Origin: DATKZH01 sp964475955 | GTDB taxonomy: Bacteria; Planctomycetota; Planctomycetia; Pirellulales; Thermoguttaceae | Reading direction: 5' to 3' | Assembly: GCA_964475955.1 (NCBI GenBank) | Contig: CAYYZY010000080.1 | Span: 1 to 32,221 of the forward strand | DNA length: 32,221 bases | Shown: one piece after another, positions 7,645-16,864 of the stretch | Layout of the letters: the number at the start of each line of letters is the position of its first letter | How positions within the stretch are numbered: the stretch's first letter is position 1 | Made by a program: the position numbers and the translations under genes | The notes under the pieces: model-generated | Told to the model about the DNA's origin: nothing | Seen by the model: only the letters and a program-made list of their open reading frames with translations | Database searches by the model: none

Positions 7645-8640
7645 TCAGAACCGCACGCGGTTCCAGGCGCGGTGGGGTGGGCTGTGCGGGGGGGAGACGG
7701 TCGCTCGGACCGACGCCGATCGGGCAGCGGCCGGCGGGGTCGCTGCGGAGCCGATGGGCGGGCCGGCGGGGGAAATCGGGGCCAGGGGCAGGTTCGGATC
7801 GGCCAGGTCGACCCCCGGCGTGCCCGACGGGTTGGGCATGGCCCAGAGTTCGGGCGAGATCCCCTCGGGCGGGTTGATGCGGACGTTGCCCAGGTCGAGC
7901 CGCATGGAGAAGTCGGCGGGGGGGCTGTCGATCTCGACGATGCGGGGCAAGATCAGGCCGCTGGCCGGGTCGCGCCGGTGGCGGCTGGCGATCGCCTCGG
8001 CCACCAGCGCCCCCCGGGCGTTGAAGAGGCTCTGCGACAGCACGACGGCCGTGGTGCCGTCGATCATCGTCTGCTTGGTGATCGGGCCGTCGGGGGTGGG
8101 ACGCACCGTGCGGACCTCGAGGCGTCCGCCGGGGTGCACGATCGGCCCCTCGTGGCGCAGGGCCGGATCGAACTCGGCAAGGCCGATCGCCTCGATGAGC
8201 CAGTCGGGCTCGATGGGCACGATCCGTCGGGCGGGGCTGGTGGCGAACTGGTCGTGGCGGCAGTAGACCATGGGCGGCTGGCGGAGGATCCAGACCCAGA
8301 AGACCGAATCGTTGCTGCCCAGGTCGAGCTCCGTGCCGGTGAGCCCCGTGCCCGCGCGCACGCGCAGGCGCCGAGGCCGCTGGAAGGCGATGTTGGCCTG
8401 GAGCGAGGGCGCGCCGGAGACGCTCAACACGGCCTCGTCGGTGGAAAACGAGTGGATCTGCGTGCTGTTGGCATTGACGGCCTGGACGACCTGGTCGAGC
8501 GTCGGCGACGGGGGAAGCACGCGGGGAAGCGCGGCGTACGGTTGGGAGGGGCGCAGCCAGGCGCAGCCCGAGGCCAGAAGCGCCCCAAGCGCGGCCGCCA
8601 GCAGCGATCGCCGAACGGCTCGGTATCCCTCCATGGACAT
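7645..8640 (-). CDS. Predicted lipoprotein, LolA-like fold likely
   Basis: 331 aa. A charged start and hydrophobic stretch lead to the lipobox LLASGC, with Cys26 as the lipidation site, so the mature protein should be membrane-anchored outside the cytoplasm. The next 250 residues have alternating beta-type hydrophobics typical of planctomycete lipoproteins that resemble the LolA/outer-membrane lipoprotein-sorting fold (residues around SFSTDEAVLSVSG through LPRIVEID). The last 60 residues are Pro/Ala/Ser-rich and look unstructured. It lies 106 bp behind the 161-aa gene on the same strand and may share its transcript. Lipoprotein status is seen in the sequence; the fold is a family impression and the role is unknown. 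Confidence 0.75.
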   Translation of the reverse strand: MSMEGYRAVRRSLLAAALGALLASGCAWLRPSQPYAALPRVLPPSPTLDQVVQAVNANSTQIHSFSTDEAVLSVSGAPSLQANIAFQRPRRLRVRAGTGLTGTELDLGSNDSVFWVWILRQPPMVYCRHDQFATSPARRIVPIEPDWLIEAIGLAEFDPALRHEGPIVHPGGRLEVRTVRPTPDGPITKQTMIDGTTAVVLSQSLFNARGALVAEAIASRHRRDPASGLILPRIVEIDSPPADFSMRLDLGNVRINPPEGISPELWAMPNPSGTPGVDLADPNLPLAPISPAGPPIGSAATPPAAARSASVRATVSPPHSPPHRAWNRVRF

Positions 8641-8746
8641 TCCGCCGGTTTCTTGGTGTCGGGAACGCGTCGGGGTGAGTCAGGTTTCCGAAGGCCGCCC
8701 GTCTGAGGGGCTGCGTCGCCGAGTGGGCCGGGGCCGTGGGCGCCTG

Positions 8747-9232
8747 TCAGCCGGCCCGGGCAAACAGGAGGTTGGCCAGTTCTTCCTGGATGGCGTCGAT
8801 CCGCGAGGAGTCGGGCGGCAGCGCCGCGACCCGGTAGGTCGTCTCTCGTCGCGGACAGTAGAGCACCAGCACTTCGCCCCCCTGTTCGTCGCGCTGCTGG
8901 TCCTCCAGGCGCAACACGCGGCGGCGGACCAACAGCAGGGCGAGCACGTAGCGCATGTCCTGTTTTTCCGGCTGCGACTCGATCTGCTCGAAGAAGTGGA
9001 GCATCACGTCGTTGGGGGCCCAATGGATCCGCTTCGAGGTGGGGCTGGGCATCTGCGACTTCCACCATCCGACCGCCTCTTCGGGTGGGCCCTGCCAGGC
9101 CTCGGCCGAGTAGTCGTACCGCTTTAGTTCGGCTCCTTGGGCGATCAACACGGAGTAGAACTCCTCGCCGGGAGTAAGTTCCTTGCCCGAGGCGGCGCAC
9201 GATCGGGTGCAACGCTGAATCTCGTAGTCCAT
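8747..9232 (-). CDS. Conserved planctomycete protein of unknown function
   Basis: 161 aa. The N-terminus has CTRSCAASGKELTPGEEFYSV followed by RYDYSAEAWQGPP and GWWKSQMP, a pattern I recognise from short conserved proteins of planctomycetes: a Cys-containing start, then a Trp-rich segment. The middle (MRYVLALLLVRRRVLRLED) is a helix with hydrophobic and basic faces, and the C-terminus is a beta-rich segment with VLYCPRRETTYRVAALPPD. Three cysteines near the start could bind metal, but only two are closely spaced. There is no signal peptide. It precedes the lipoprotein gene, which suggests a shared job in the envelope; no function is known to me. Confidence 0.7.
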   Translation of the reverse strand: MDYEIQRCTRSCAASGKELTPGEEFYSVLIAQGAELKRYDYSAEAWQGPPEEAVGWWKSQMPSPTSKRIHWAPNDVMLHFFEQIESQPEKQDMRYVLALLLVRRRVLRLEDQQRDEQGGEVLVLYCPRRETTYRVAALPPDSSRIDAIQEELANLLFARAG

Positions 9233-9345
9233 GGAATAGCCGAGCCCGAAAGAACGACCGGCTGCGGCGTCGGTCTATGCAACGGGCGGCCGAGACCTTG
9301 CAGCCGGGGATGGGCGGGGAAGATTACCCGAAATCCCCATACGGC

Positions 9346-9594
9346 TCAATAGGCAACGAAGAAGCGGCTGTCGGTCCCCCCCGGCCCGATCCGCAGCCGC
9401 ACCCGGCGGGAGCATTTCGGGCAATAGCCTTCATAGGCCGTCTGGTCGCGGTTGACGTAAACCCTTGCGTAGACGTCGCAACAGGCAAATCGAATGCCGA
9501 CGAACCGCCGTCCGGCCCCGCGGGACGGATCCGCGTGCTCGGGACCCGAATCACTCGAAATATCCAGATGCTTCCCTGTCATTTTCCCAGGCAC
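9346..9594 (-). CDS. Small zinc-ribbon-like protein
   Basis: 82 aa. The C-terminal 50 residues carry CC (38-39), a short beta segment DVYARVYVNRDQTAYEGY, then CPKC (58-61) and RLRIGPGGTDSRFF near the end. Two Cys pairs about 20 residues apart look like a compact zinc ribbon. I have the impression of similar small proteins in other planctomycetes, where the first pair sits in a similar FxCCDVYxRVY context. The first 30 residues are less convincing, so the true start may be internal. Codon pattern and the conserved look of the C-terminus support a real gene; its function is unknown. Confidence 0.65.
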   Translation of the reverse strand: MPGKMTGKHLDISSDSGPEHADPSRGAGRRFVGIRFACCDVYARVYVNRDQTAYEGYCPKCSRRVRLRIGPGGTDSRFFVAY

Positions 9595-9928
9595 CCCAGA
9601 TTGCCGTTGTTCGCTCCGCGAACAACCATCTTTTCGCGGAGCGAAAGGCGACCATCATTCCGCAAACCGGCAACGCTGTCTCGTTTTCCGCCTCGATCCG
9701 GCGGCGCGGGCCTCCTTCCCCATAAGTCGGCCGCGGGGACCGACCGGCTGGAGGGATGACGAAATCCTCGGCCGTGGCCACCGGAAGCAATGCAGGCGTG
9801 TCGAGGCATCCCAGGCGAGGACGGCCCCGAACTCCGGGGGGGCACGCAACGTGTTGCCCGTTTCGTCGAGGCCGCGATGGGCTGTCGCGGTGAGGCACGA
9901 TGGCACCGCGCCCAAGCCCTGCGAGGCG
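9595..9928. repeat. Intergenic stretch with a 13-bp palindrome
   Basis: 334 bp with no credible gene. TTCGCTCCGCGAA (9610-9622) and TTCGCGGAGCGAA (9633-9645) are perfect inverted repeats around a 10-bp spacer; each arm is itself nearly self-complementary (TTCGC..GCGAA). This looks like a REP-type dispersed palindrome. I see nothing else from 9646 to 9928. Confidence 0.65.
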
Positions 9929-12676
9929 TCACTCCTTCTCGGCCACCGTCTTGAGCGAGGGCCGGGTGGTGGCCAGCACGAGCTTGCGGCCGTCCACCTC
10001 GCTGAACACCTCCAGGTAGATCTCGGCGACGTCATGCACCTGCTGGTAGAAGTCCACGTACCACAGATCATGTTCGATTCGGTCGAGTTGCGCGTTGAGC
10101 GTCGATCGCTCGCGGCCCCGCGGCGCCTCCTTGTTTTTCGGGTGGAGTTGCTTGTCCACCTGATCTCGCTGCATCTCGAGCTGTGTGCGGATCATCGGGG
10201 CGTTGCCGCGGAGATTGCGGAAAAGGTTGCGCGGCGGCTCCATCAACTGGAGCTTCACGCCCAGGCTCGTGGTCCGCACCGAGAAGTCGAGCCGGAAGGC
10301 GACCCGGTCGGCCGTGTTGCCGTGGCGGTCGGTGCGGGGGAAGCTGAGCAGGACCGGCTTGTCGGGATCGGCGGGCTCGGCCGGCTCGACGACGTGCCCC
10401 TCGCGGCCTTCGACCTTGGTGACCGCGATGCGCAGCGTGCCCGCGTCGGGGAGCCATTTCACCGGCAGCTTAACGTTGCCCCCCCCGATTTCCAGGTCGA
10501 TGACGATCGGCTCCAGCGGCACGGGCTCGGTCAGGGCGACGTACTTGCTCTCGCCCTCCACGCGGACCTGGAGGATACAGTTGCGCAGGTAGTTGGCCGA
10601 CGGATCGGCCTCCGAATCCCACTGGAACTTGAGCTGGTTGCCGTCGCGGCGGAGCCTGGCCGTCGGCTCGGGATCGCCGGAGACGGTTTCCAGCACCACG
10701 CGCCAATTCGCATCGCCGGGGCCGGACGGGTCCTCCTTGAGCGCGAAGGCCCGGTTGGGGCGCGAGGCCACGTCGCCGCCGACGAGGTAGAGCTGCCAAC
10801 CGACGTCGGGCCCGGTGGAGATCTTCCCGAGCGTGACCTCGCCGGGCGCCTCGTCGCCGGAGGTGCCGCCGATGGCCAACTCGGGCAGGTCGACCACCTC
10901 GGGCAGGCTGCCGAGCGGGTCCGGCGGCGGCTTGGGCTTCGCCTTGGCGGCCTCCTTCGCCGCCGGCTTCTCTTGGGGGGGCGCCTTCTCGGCCGCCTTG
11001 GGCTCGGGCTTCTCGGCTTCCGGTTTCTCGGGCGCGGGCTTTTCCGTCGCGGGCTTTTCGGCGGCCGCCTCTTTCGCCGCGGCGGCTTCCGGTTTCGCCT
11101 GTCCTTCGAACGCCTTCGCTTCCGGCTTCTCGGCCTGTTTGGGCTGCGCCTTCTCGGGCGCCGGCTTCTCCGACTCCTTCGGCTTCGCGGTCCCGTTATC
11201 GAAGGCCGCCTGGGGGTCGAAGTCCCTCAGGTTTTCGAGGTTGGGAAGCGAGGGCCACTCATCGTTTTCGGTGGCCTCGACTTCCACTTCCGGGATGTCG
11301 AGAGGTTCTTCCTCCGCGGTCTCGCCCTCTTCCGAGCCGGCGTCGGCCGCGGCGACCTGGGAGGCCGAGTCATCGCCGCCCCCGCCACCCAAGAAGAGCA
11401 GCAGGCCGCCAGTCAGCATCAACACGGCCACGCCGCCCAGCGAGCCGAACAGGACCAGGCGCCGCTGCCCGGCGAGTAGCCCCTTCAGTCCCCCATCGGG
11501 CGCCGCGGCATCGCTCGGCTCGAGGTCGGCCGGCTCGGCTTCGTCGTCGATCGCGACGCTCCCGGCCGCAACGTCGGCCGCTGCTGCGTCGGCGCCCTCG
11601 GCCGGTTCCAGGATCACTTCCGCGGCCTCGTCCTCTTCATCGTCCGGCTGGTCGGCCAACCACTCGTCGAGGGCCTCGCCGACCGCGTCCGCCGACGGGA
11701 ACCGCGCATCGGGATCCTTGGCCATCATCCGCTCGCAGATCGCCGCGAGGGGCTCCGGCACGTCGGGACGCAGCTTTCGGATCTTGCGAGGCTCTTCGTT
11801 CTGGTGCTTGAGGATCCGCTCGGGCAACGTGCCCTCGGGGAAGGGCGGCCGGCCGGTGAGCAGGAAGTAGAGGGTGCAGCCGAGCGAGTAGACGTCGACC
11901 CGATGATCGAGGTCGGGGCTCTCGATCGCCTGCTCGGGCGCGAGGTAGTCGACGGTACCCAACAGGCGCTCGTCCTTCTCGTCTTTCTCCGCTTCTTCCG
12001 CCGCTGAGCCCTCGCCGCGCTTCAAGAGCCTCGCCATGCCCAGGTCGAGGATCTTGACCACGTCGTCCTGGTTGACCACGAGGTTGGCCGGCTTGACGTC
12101 GCAATGGATCATGTCGCGGCTGTGGGCGTGGGCCAGCCCCTCGGCCGCCTGCTGGACGTAGCGGGCGGCGCGCTGCGGGCGCAGGGGGCCGTGGGCCTCG
12201 ACCATGCGCTGGAGGTCCTGGCCCTCGACGTACTGCATCACCAGGTAGTAGCGATCGGCCTCGTTGGCGACGTCGTACGGGTGGACGATGTGCGGATGGT
12301 CGAGCGCGGCGATGGCGCGGGCCTCGGCCAAAAACTGCTTGAGCAGGGCCGGGTCTTTGCCCAAGCGCTTGGGGAGGATCTTCAGCGCCACGCGGCGGCC
12401 CATGGTCGTGTGTTCGGCCACGAACACCCGGCCCATCCCCCCGCTGCCGAGCAACTCGATCAGCTTGTACTTGCCCAGGTAGAATGCCGACCGGCCGGCG
12501 AGCAACTGGAGGGCCTGCCAACCGGTGATCCAGCCCTCGCGGACCATCGCCTTGGCCAGCGCCCGGGCGCTGTCGGTCTTCTGCGCCGTGCGCTTCGCCT
12601 GGGCGATCTTCTCCTCGTCGAGAAGCTTGCTTTTGTCCAGCAGTTCGACAAGCTGGTCGGGTGCGGTGATCGCCAT
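9929..12676 (-). CDS. Membrane Ser/Thr protein kinase, planctomycete type
   Basis: 915 aa from the ATG at 12676. Residues 1-65 form a helical segment (LVELLDKSKLLDEEKI ... GWITGWQALQLLAG) that precedes the kinase in many planctomycete kinases. The kinase domain follows (about 70-340): glycine loop GSGGMG (77-82), Lys99 in VALKI, HCDVKPAN (191-198), DLG (211-213), APEQ (246-249) and DVYSLG. The usual HRD reads HCD, and DFG reads DLG; Asp193, Lys195 and Asn198 are kept, so activity is plausible. An acidic linker precedes one membrane helix (about 407-429). Outside, a long Ala/Lys/Glu/Pro-rich stretch of KPxxEKP-like units leads to a beta-rich C-terminal domain of about 270 residues that I do not recognise. 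Longer frames upstream add non-homologous residues. Confidence 0.9.
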   Translation of the reverse strand: MAITAPDQLVELLDKSKLLDEEKIAQAKRTAQKTDSARALAKAMVREGWITGWQALQLLAGRSAFYLGKYKLIELLGSGGMGRVFVAEHTTMGRRVALKILPKRLGKDPALLKQFLAEARAIAALDHPHIVHPYDVANEADRYYLVMQYVEGQDLQRMVEAHGPLRPQRAARYVQQAAEGLAHAHSRDMIHCDVKPANLVVNQDDVVKILDLGMARLLKRGEGSAAEEAEKDEKDERLLGTVDYLAPEQAIESPDLDHRVDVYSLGCTLYFLLTGRPPFPEGTLPERILKHQNEEPRKIRKLRPDVPEPLAAICERMMAKDPDARFPSADAVGEALDEWLADQPDDEEDEAAEVILEPAEGADAAAADVAAGSVAIDDEAEPADLEPSDAAAPDGGLKGLLAGQRRLVLFGSLGGVAVLMLTGGLLLFLGGGGGDDSASQVAAADAGSEEGETAEEEPLDIPEVEVEATENDEWPSLPNLENLRDFDPQAAFDNGTAKPKESEKPAPEKAQPKQAEKPEAKAFEGQAKPEAAAAKEAAAEKPATEKPAPEKPEAEKPEPKAAEKAPPQEKPAAKEAAKAKPKPPPDPLGSLPEVVDLPELAIGGTSGDEAPGEVTLGKISTGPDVGWQLYLVGGDVASRPNRAFALKEDPSGPGDANWRVVLETVSGDPEPTARLRRDGNQLKFQWDSEADPSANYLRNCILQVRVEGESKYVALTEPVPLEPIVIDLEIGGGNVKLPVKWLPDAGTLRIAVTKVEGREGHVVEPAEPADPDKPVLLSFPRTDRHGNTADRVAFRLDFSVRTTSLGVKLQLMEPPRNLFRNLRGNAPMIRTQLEMQRDQVDKQLHPKNKEAPRGRERSTLNAQLDRIEHDLWYVDFYQQVHDVAEIYLEVFSEVDGRKLVLATTRPSLKTVAEKE

Positions 12677-12827
12677 GGTCGAGCCCGGGACTGAGAGGGT
12701 GCTTGATGAGTCGCGGCGGCCGCAGCCGTGCCGCTTGCCGTGAAGGGCCTGCGGGCGGGAGGACCCACGAGCGGGGCAATCACCAGCGCCTCCCCGGACA
12801 CCCCCCGGGCCGCGATCTCTTCTGGAG

Positions 12828-12856
12828 AGTGTACCAGCCGGGCATTTCGTGTGCAA
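12828..12856 (-). promoter_or_regulatory. Possible promoter of the Ser/Thr kinase gene
   Basis: Read on the minus strand: TTGCAC (12856-12851), a 17-bp spacer, then TACACT (12833-12828) preceded by TGG. Matches to the sigma-70 consensus are partial (3 and 4 of 6), but spacing is ideal. It would give a leader of about 145 nt. Confidence 0.4.
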
Positions 12857-12925
12857 ACATCCGGTGCCCAAAAATGGGCTTTCGGCGGCCGGTCGCCCCG
12901 TGTCGCTTGCCGCTCAACCGGGCGT

Positions 12926-15900
12926 TCAACGTCGCTTGACCGCCAGGCAACCCACGCCGTGGGGGCCGAGTTCCAGGTGGACGACGACTTCGCGGCCGTC
13001 GCGCTCGATCTTCGCCGGGCGGCGGTGCCACGCGTCGACGTACCGGGCGCCGTCGGCGTGCCGCAGCCGAAGCACGGGGCCGCGGACCGTCCGGTGCCGC
13101 GCGTTGTAGAGCGTGTAGATCGTCTTCCCCTGGGTGGGGAACGCGTTGGCGAACACGCCGCCCCGCTCGGTCGGCACCAGCGGCACGGGCGCGAGGCTTG
13201 TGAAGGCGTCGCGGTGCTCGTGCAGCACCCGATAGCACCGGCGGATGCACGCCCGGGTGTGGGGCTCGAACCACTCGTCGGCCGGTCCTTCGAGCCAGAT
13301 CGCCTCGCCGTTGAAGAAGACCCATCGCACGCCGGTGGCCCAGCTTCCGGTCGGCTTGTCGCAGTAGAGGATCTCGATCGTCTTGAAGTCGGGCACGGCG
13401 AAGCGGAACAGGTTGAGGGGGACGCGCGTGGCGGTTCGCCGGGCGGCGTTCATCGCGTAGGTGAAGCTGCCGTCCTGGTACTGCGAGGTGACGTCGACCG
13501 GCGACTCCTCCGTGTAAAGCGCCACGTCCCGCTTCACCCTGTCGATGCGCTCGCGCACGATGCGCGTGGTGCCGCGCTCCGTGCGCACGGCGTAGCTGGG
13601 CACCGGGTGGCCGTGGTCGGCCGACCAGCAGTCCTTGCGCGACCCGGCGAAGCCGAACTGGTCGAGATACATGCCGTCGACGTCGAGCCCCTCGACCTTC
13701 GTCGCATAGGTCGAAGCCTGCACCTCGCGCCACGCCGGAACGCCGGGACAGACGAACATCTCCGAGCTGTCGGGCCAGTAGAGCCCCCGGCCGTCCCGCC
13801 CGATAAGCTGCCACTGCCGACCGAACTGCTGCCCCAGCTTGCCCCGTTCCTGGAGCAGGTAGCCTTCGATGTAAAGCCCCACGGGCACGCCCTGGCGCTG
13901 GACGCCTTCGATGGCCGCGCGAAACGCCTCGCGCCCGCCGAGGTAGTCGTAGGGCGAGTGGTCGCCGGTGCGGCCGTAGATGCGGCCCAGGCGCCCGCAG
14001 TTGCCCCAGTCGAACAGGTGCAGGTAGTCGATGCCGCCGAACTCGCGGCGGGCCTCGTCCACCGCCCGCCGGAGATGGAACTCGCCCGCTTCGGAGTCGT
14101 AGAGCGGGTCGAGCCACCACAGGAAGCGCTGCCGGAAGCTGAACACCTCGCGGAACCACGGCTTGCGCGCCGAGAGCGGCTCGTGCCACGAGCGGACCCA
14201 ACGGCGGTACGCCTCCAGGCCGCGGCGCCAATCGCCGTCGGTGGCGCTGAAGATCGCCGGGGAGGTGCGGAACGTTTCGCCCGGGGCGAGCGTGCGTTCG
14301 GGGTACTCCACGCCGAGCGTCATCGCGCCCGCTTCCTTGGTGAGCAAGTAGTGCTTGCGTACGCAGTCGGTATCGAGCGTGCGTAGCGCAAGCCCGCGGC
14401 CGTCGGCGGGGCTGAACGTGTCGAGAAACTGGACGGGGAACGTGCCGCAGTATCGCTCGCGGTAGGTGCACGGGCGGTTGTCGAACGCGGCCCCGCGTTT
14501 GGGCACGAGGTAGTAGGCGTCGAGCGGGTCGTCGTCGAGCCGGTACGGGCCGACCACCGGGGCGGCCAGCGCGACCGCGTGCTCCCGATCCGAGCGGTTC
14601 TCGACCTGGACGACGATCCGGCAGCCCTCGCCCGGCGCCGCCTTCGCATCGTGGCCGACCTCCAGGCCGACGCGCAGACCGTCGATCCCTGCGATCTCGT
14701 ACCAGGCGACACGCCGGTCTCGGTTTTCCTCCGTCTCCGGGGGTTGCTGCCGCTTGAGTCGCCGAAGCTCGTCGATGTCGATCTGCTGGCCGTCGACCTG
14801 TAGCCGGAGGATCGCGCACGGCTTCGCAAGAAGCTCCCAGCCGCTCGGCCGATGGGTGAGCCGCTGGAGCCTGAGACCGTCGGGGCGGAAGACGGCGTCG
14901 AGCCGGGCCGTTTCGCTCGGCGGGATCGTGGGCCGCACGTGGAGTGGGGGCGTCTCCTCCAGGGCCTCGGGGAAGAGGCGCTCGCCGTCGGCCCGGCCCG
15001 TGACGGCCGCCACGGCGAACGCCGCCTGCCGGGCCACGTCGCACAGGACGATCGAATCCAGTTGTTTCGAGCGGTCGGCCGCGGCCACGACGACCTGCGG
15101 GCCTTCGACGATACCGAACCGCCCGGTGGCCACGTGCATGGGGAGGCACTCGTCGGCCGTTCCGTCGGCGTACTCCAGGCGGAGGCGGAAGCGGTCGACG
15201 TCGCGGATGGCCGTCAGCTTGCCGTGGCCGTACGCCGGCTCCTCGTCCCCGGCGAACGCCGCCAACAGGAGCAGGTACACCTCGCCAGTCGTCAGCCCGG
15301 CCGGCGCGCGCAGCTCCGCCTTGCCGCGTAGCGACGTCGCCGCCAGGTCGGTCTCCCCCGAAAGCAGAGCGAACGGGATGCCGTGCGCGGTCACGGCTTG
15401 CCCCTCGAACCACCCGCCGACGCGCAGATGCGCCCGCCACGCGCGGCTGTGGCTTTCGGCCGCCGACTCGATGGAGACGGCCTGGAAGCGGTCGAACCGG
15501 GCGCCGGGCTGCCAGTCGACGGCGTCGGCCAGGGGCGTCGGCGAGCGGGTGTTCGTGAAGCGGACGTGCGACAGGTCCATCGTGGCCTCCGGCGCTGCGG
15601 CCTGCACCTGGAGGGCGAGCGTGTCGGCGACCGGGATCTGGCGGGCGACCTCGCGGAGGTCGACGTGGACGGTGTGCCAGCGGCCGTCGGAGATCACGTC
15701 GGCGTTGTTCAACAGGGTCAGGTAGCCCGGCCCCGCCTCGCGCGGCTTTCCCAACAGACACAGGGCGTAGTCGCCCAGCGGACTAACGCCCTCCGCCCGG
15801 TAGCGGATCGCGGCGTAACGACGGCCTTCGAGCTCGACCGGTTCGGGCAGGGGCCACGACCACTTCATCCCGCGTTGCGGCTCGCCGACGCGGAACCTCC

Positions 15901-16585
15901 AGAAAAGGGGACGCAGCTCTTTTTCGACGGCGTGCTCGCCGTCAGTGGCCGGGTTGGCCAGCCAGCTTGGCTCGGGGGTCCACTCGGCGGTCGATAGCGG
16001 GGCAAGCCAGTCGGGCTTGGGCGGCACGACGGGCGTGCGCGCGACGATTTTCGCGTCGTCGGGCGGCTGGGGCAGCATGGCGATCCAGTCGATCCAGAGC
16101 CGGGCCGCACCCCGGTCGTCGGCCTGGACTTGCACGGCCAGGCCCGAAACGGCCTCAGCCCGGGTGAGCGCGGCCACGTCGACCGCGGCCACGTGCCAGC
16201 GGCCGTCGGCCGACGCCCCCGAGAGGCGGACCGCGTTCAGTTGCTCGTTCGACACGCCATCGTTGAGGTAGATGAGGTAGTCGGTCCGTTCGGTCGCCAG
16301 GTTCTCCGCGCGGTAGCGGATCGCCAGGTAGGGCAGGTCGTCGAGCAAGATACTCGGCATCGCGGCCGACCACTTCATGCCGCGACCCGGCTCGTCGACC
16401 GCGAAGCAGGCCACGTGGCCGTCGCTCGACACCGCGGCGGTCGGCGACGCGTTCGACACCCACGCGGGCTGGGCGGTCCACTGCCCGACGCTCTCAAACG
16501 GCTCGCACCACGAGAAGTCGTCGAAATCGCCCACCAGGGCGACGACTCCTATCACGATCCAAACGGCCAGCGCGACTCGGCACAT
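12926..16585 (-). CDS. Secreted DUF6259-like glycoside hydrolase family protein
   Basis: 1219 aa. A signal peptide (about 1-19) is followed by two related beta-sandwich-like modules: RGMKWS at 68-73 and 238-243, AIRYRAE at 88-94 and 259-265, DGRWH at 127-131 and 300-304. They resemble carbohydrate-binding modules and look like an internal duplication. A long beta-rich middle leads to a TIM-barrel-like catalytic region (about 780-1070) with HLFDWGNCGRLG, GLYIEGYLLQERG, DGMYLDQFGFAG near 970 and ALYTEESPVD near 1025. An Asp in the MYLDQ strand and a Glu in YTEES are where the nucleophile and acid/base would fall in such barrels. A C-terminal beta domain closes the protein. AAAGGAGAG precedes the ATG. 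A polysaccharide-degrading role is likely, substrate unknown. The catalytic residue assignment is inference. Confidence 0.75.
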   Translation of the reverse strand: MCRVALAVWIVIGVVALVGDFDDFSWCEPFESVGQWTAQPAWVSNASPTAAVSSDGHVACFAVDEPGRGMKWSAAMPSILLDDLPYLAIRYRAENLATERTDYLIYLNDGVSNEQLNAVRLSGASADGRWHVAAVDVAALTRAEAVSGLAVQVQADDRGAARLWIDWIAMLPQPPDDAKIVARTPVVPPKPDWLAPLSTAEWTPEPSWLANPATDGEHAVEKELRPLFWRFRVGEPQRGMKWSWPLPEPVELEGRRYAAIRYRAEGVSPLGDYALCLLGKPREAGPGYLTLLNNADVISDGRWHTVHVDLREVARQIPVADTLALQVQAAAPEATMDLSHVRFTNTRSPTPLADAVDWQPGARFDRFQAVSIESAAESHSRAWRAHLRVGGWFEGQAVTAHGIPFALLSGETDLAATSLRGKAELRAPAGLTTGEVYLLLLAAFAGDEEPAYGHGKLTAIRDVDRFRLRLEYADGTADECLPMHVATGRFGIVEGPQVVVAAADRSKQLDSIVLCDVARQAAFAVAAVTGRADGERLFPEALEETPPLHVRPTIPPSETARLDAVFRPDGLRLQRLTHRPSGWELLAKPCAILRLQVDGQQIDIDELRRLKRQQPPETEENRDRRVAWYEIAGIDGLRVGLEVGHDAKAAPGEGCRIVVQVENRSDREHAVALAAPVVGPYRLDDDPLDAYYLVPKRGAAFDNRPCTYRERYCGTFPVQFLDTFSPADGRGLALRTLDTDCVRKHYLLTKEAGAMTLGVEYPERTLAPGETFRTSPAIFSATDGDWRRGLEAYRRWVRSWHEPLSARKPWFREVFSFRQRFLWWLDPLYDSEAGEFHLRRAVDEARREFGGIDYLHLFDWGNCGRLGRIYGRTGDHSPYDYLGGREAFRAAIEGVQRQGVPVGLYIEGYLLQERGKLGQQFGRQWQLIGRDGRGLYWPDSSEMFVCPGVPAWREVQASTYATKVEGLDVDGMYLDQFGFAGSRKDCWSADHGHPVPSYAVRTERGTTRIVRERIDRVKRDVALYTEESPVDVTSQYQDGSFTYAMNAARRTATRVPLNLFRFAVPDFKTIEILYCDKPTGSWATGVRWVFFNGEAIWLEGPADEWFEPHTRACIRRCYRVLHEHRDAFTSLAPVPLVPTERGGVFANAFPTQGKTIYTLYNARHRTVRGPVLRLRHADGARYVDAWHRRPAKIERDGREVVVHLELGPHGVGCLAVKRR

Positions 16586-16786
16586 GGGTGCGTCTCTCCT
16601 TTGCGTTGCCGACGAACTCCCCTCTCATTGTCACGCAGGGTGCGCGGCCCGCAACCCCAAGAAGAGGCAAAGCCGCCGGCAACTCGCCCGCGGCTTCGCA
16701 TGGAATCGTAGGCTCGGCGCGGCGCCGGTCTACTGCACGGCCTGAACCGGCTCGGGCTGCGGCTTCTTCTTTCGGCCGACACAGGT

Positions 16787-16815
16787 TTGCACGCCCCGCG
16801 CCGCTCGGCTATGTT
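16787..16815 (+). promoter_or_regulatory. Possible promoter of the Gfo/Idh/MocA gene
   Basis: TTGCAC (16787-16792), a 17-bp spacer and TATGTT (16810-16815), 50 bp before the start codon. It has the same TTGCAC -35 as the candidate upstream of the kinase. The divergent glycosidase gene starts 279 bp from this gene, so both probably share this control region. Confidence 0.45.
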
Positions 16816-16864
16816 GAGCGGCGGTCCGATGAGCCCAACACACGAAGCCCTGAGGGGAAGGTCC

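Noticed and set aside
11000..11200. Short tandem repeat DNA
   Set aside because: The repetitive look comes from KPxxEKP-like codons in the kinase stalk; units are irregular and in frame.
12780..15761. 993-aa frame overlapping the glycosidase gene
   Set aside because: Out-of-frame shadow on the same strand with Arg/Ala/Pro-rich composition.
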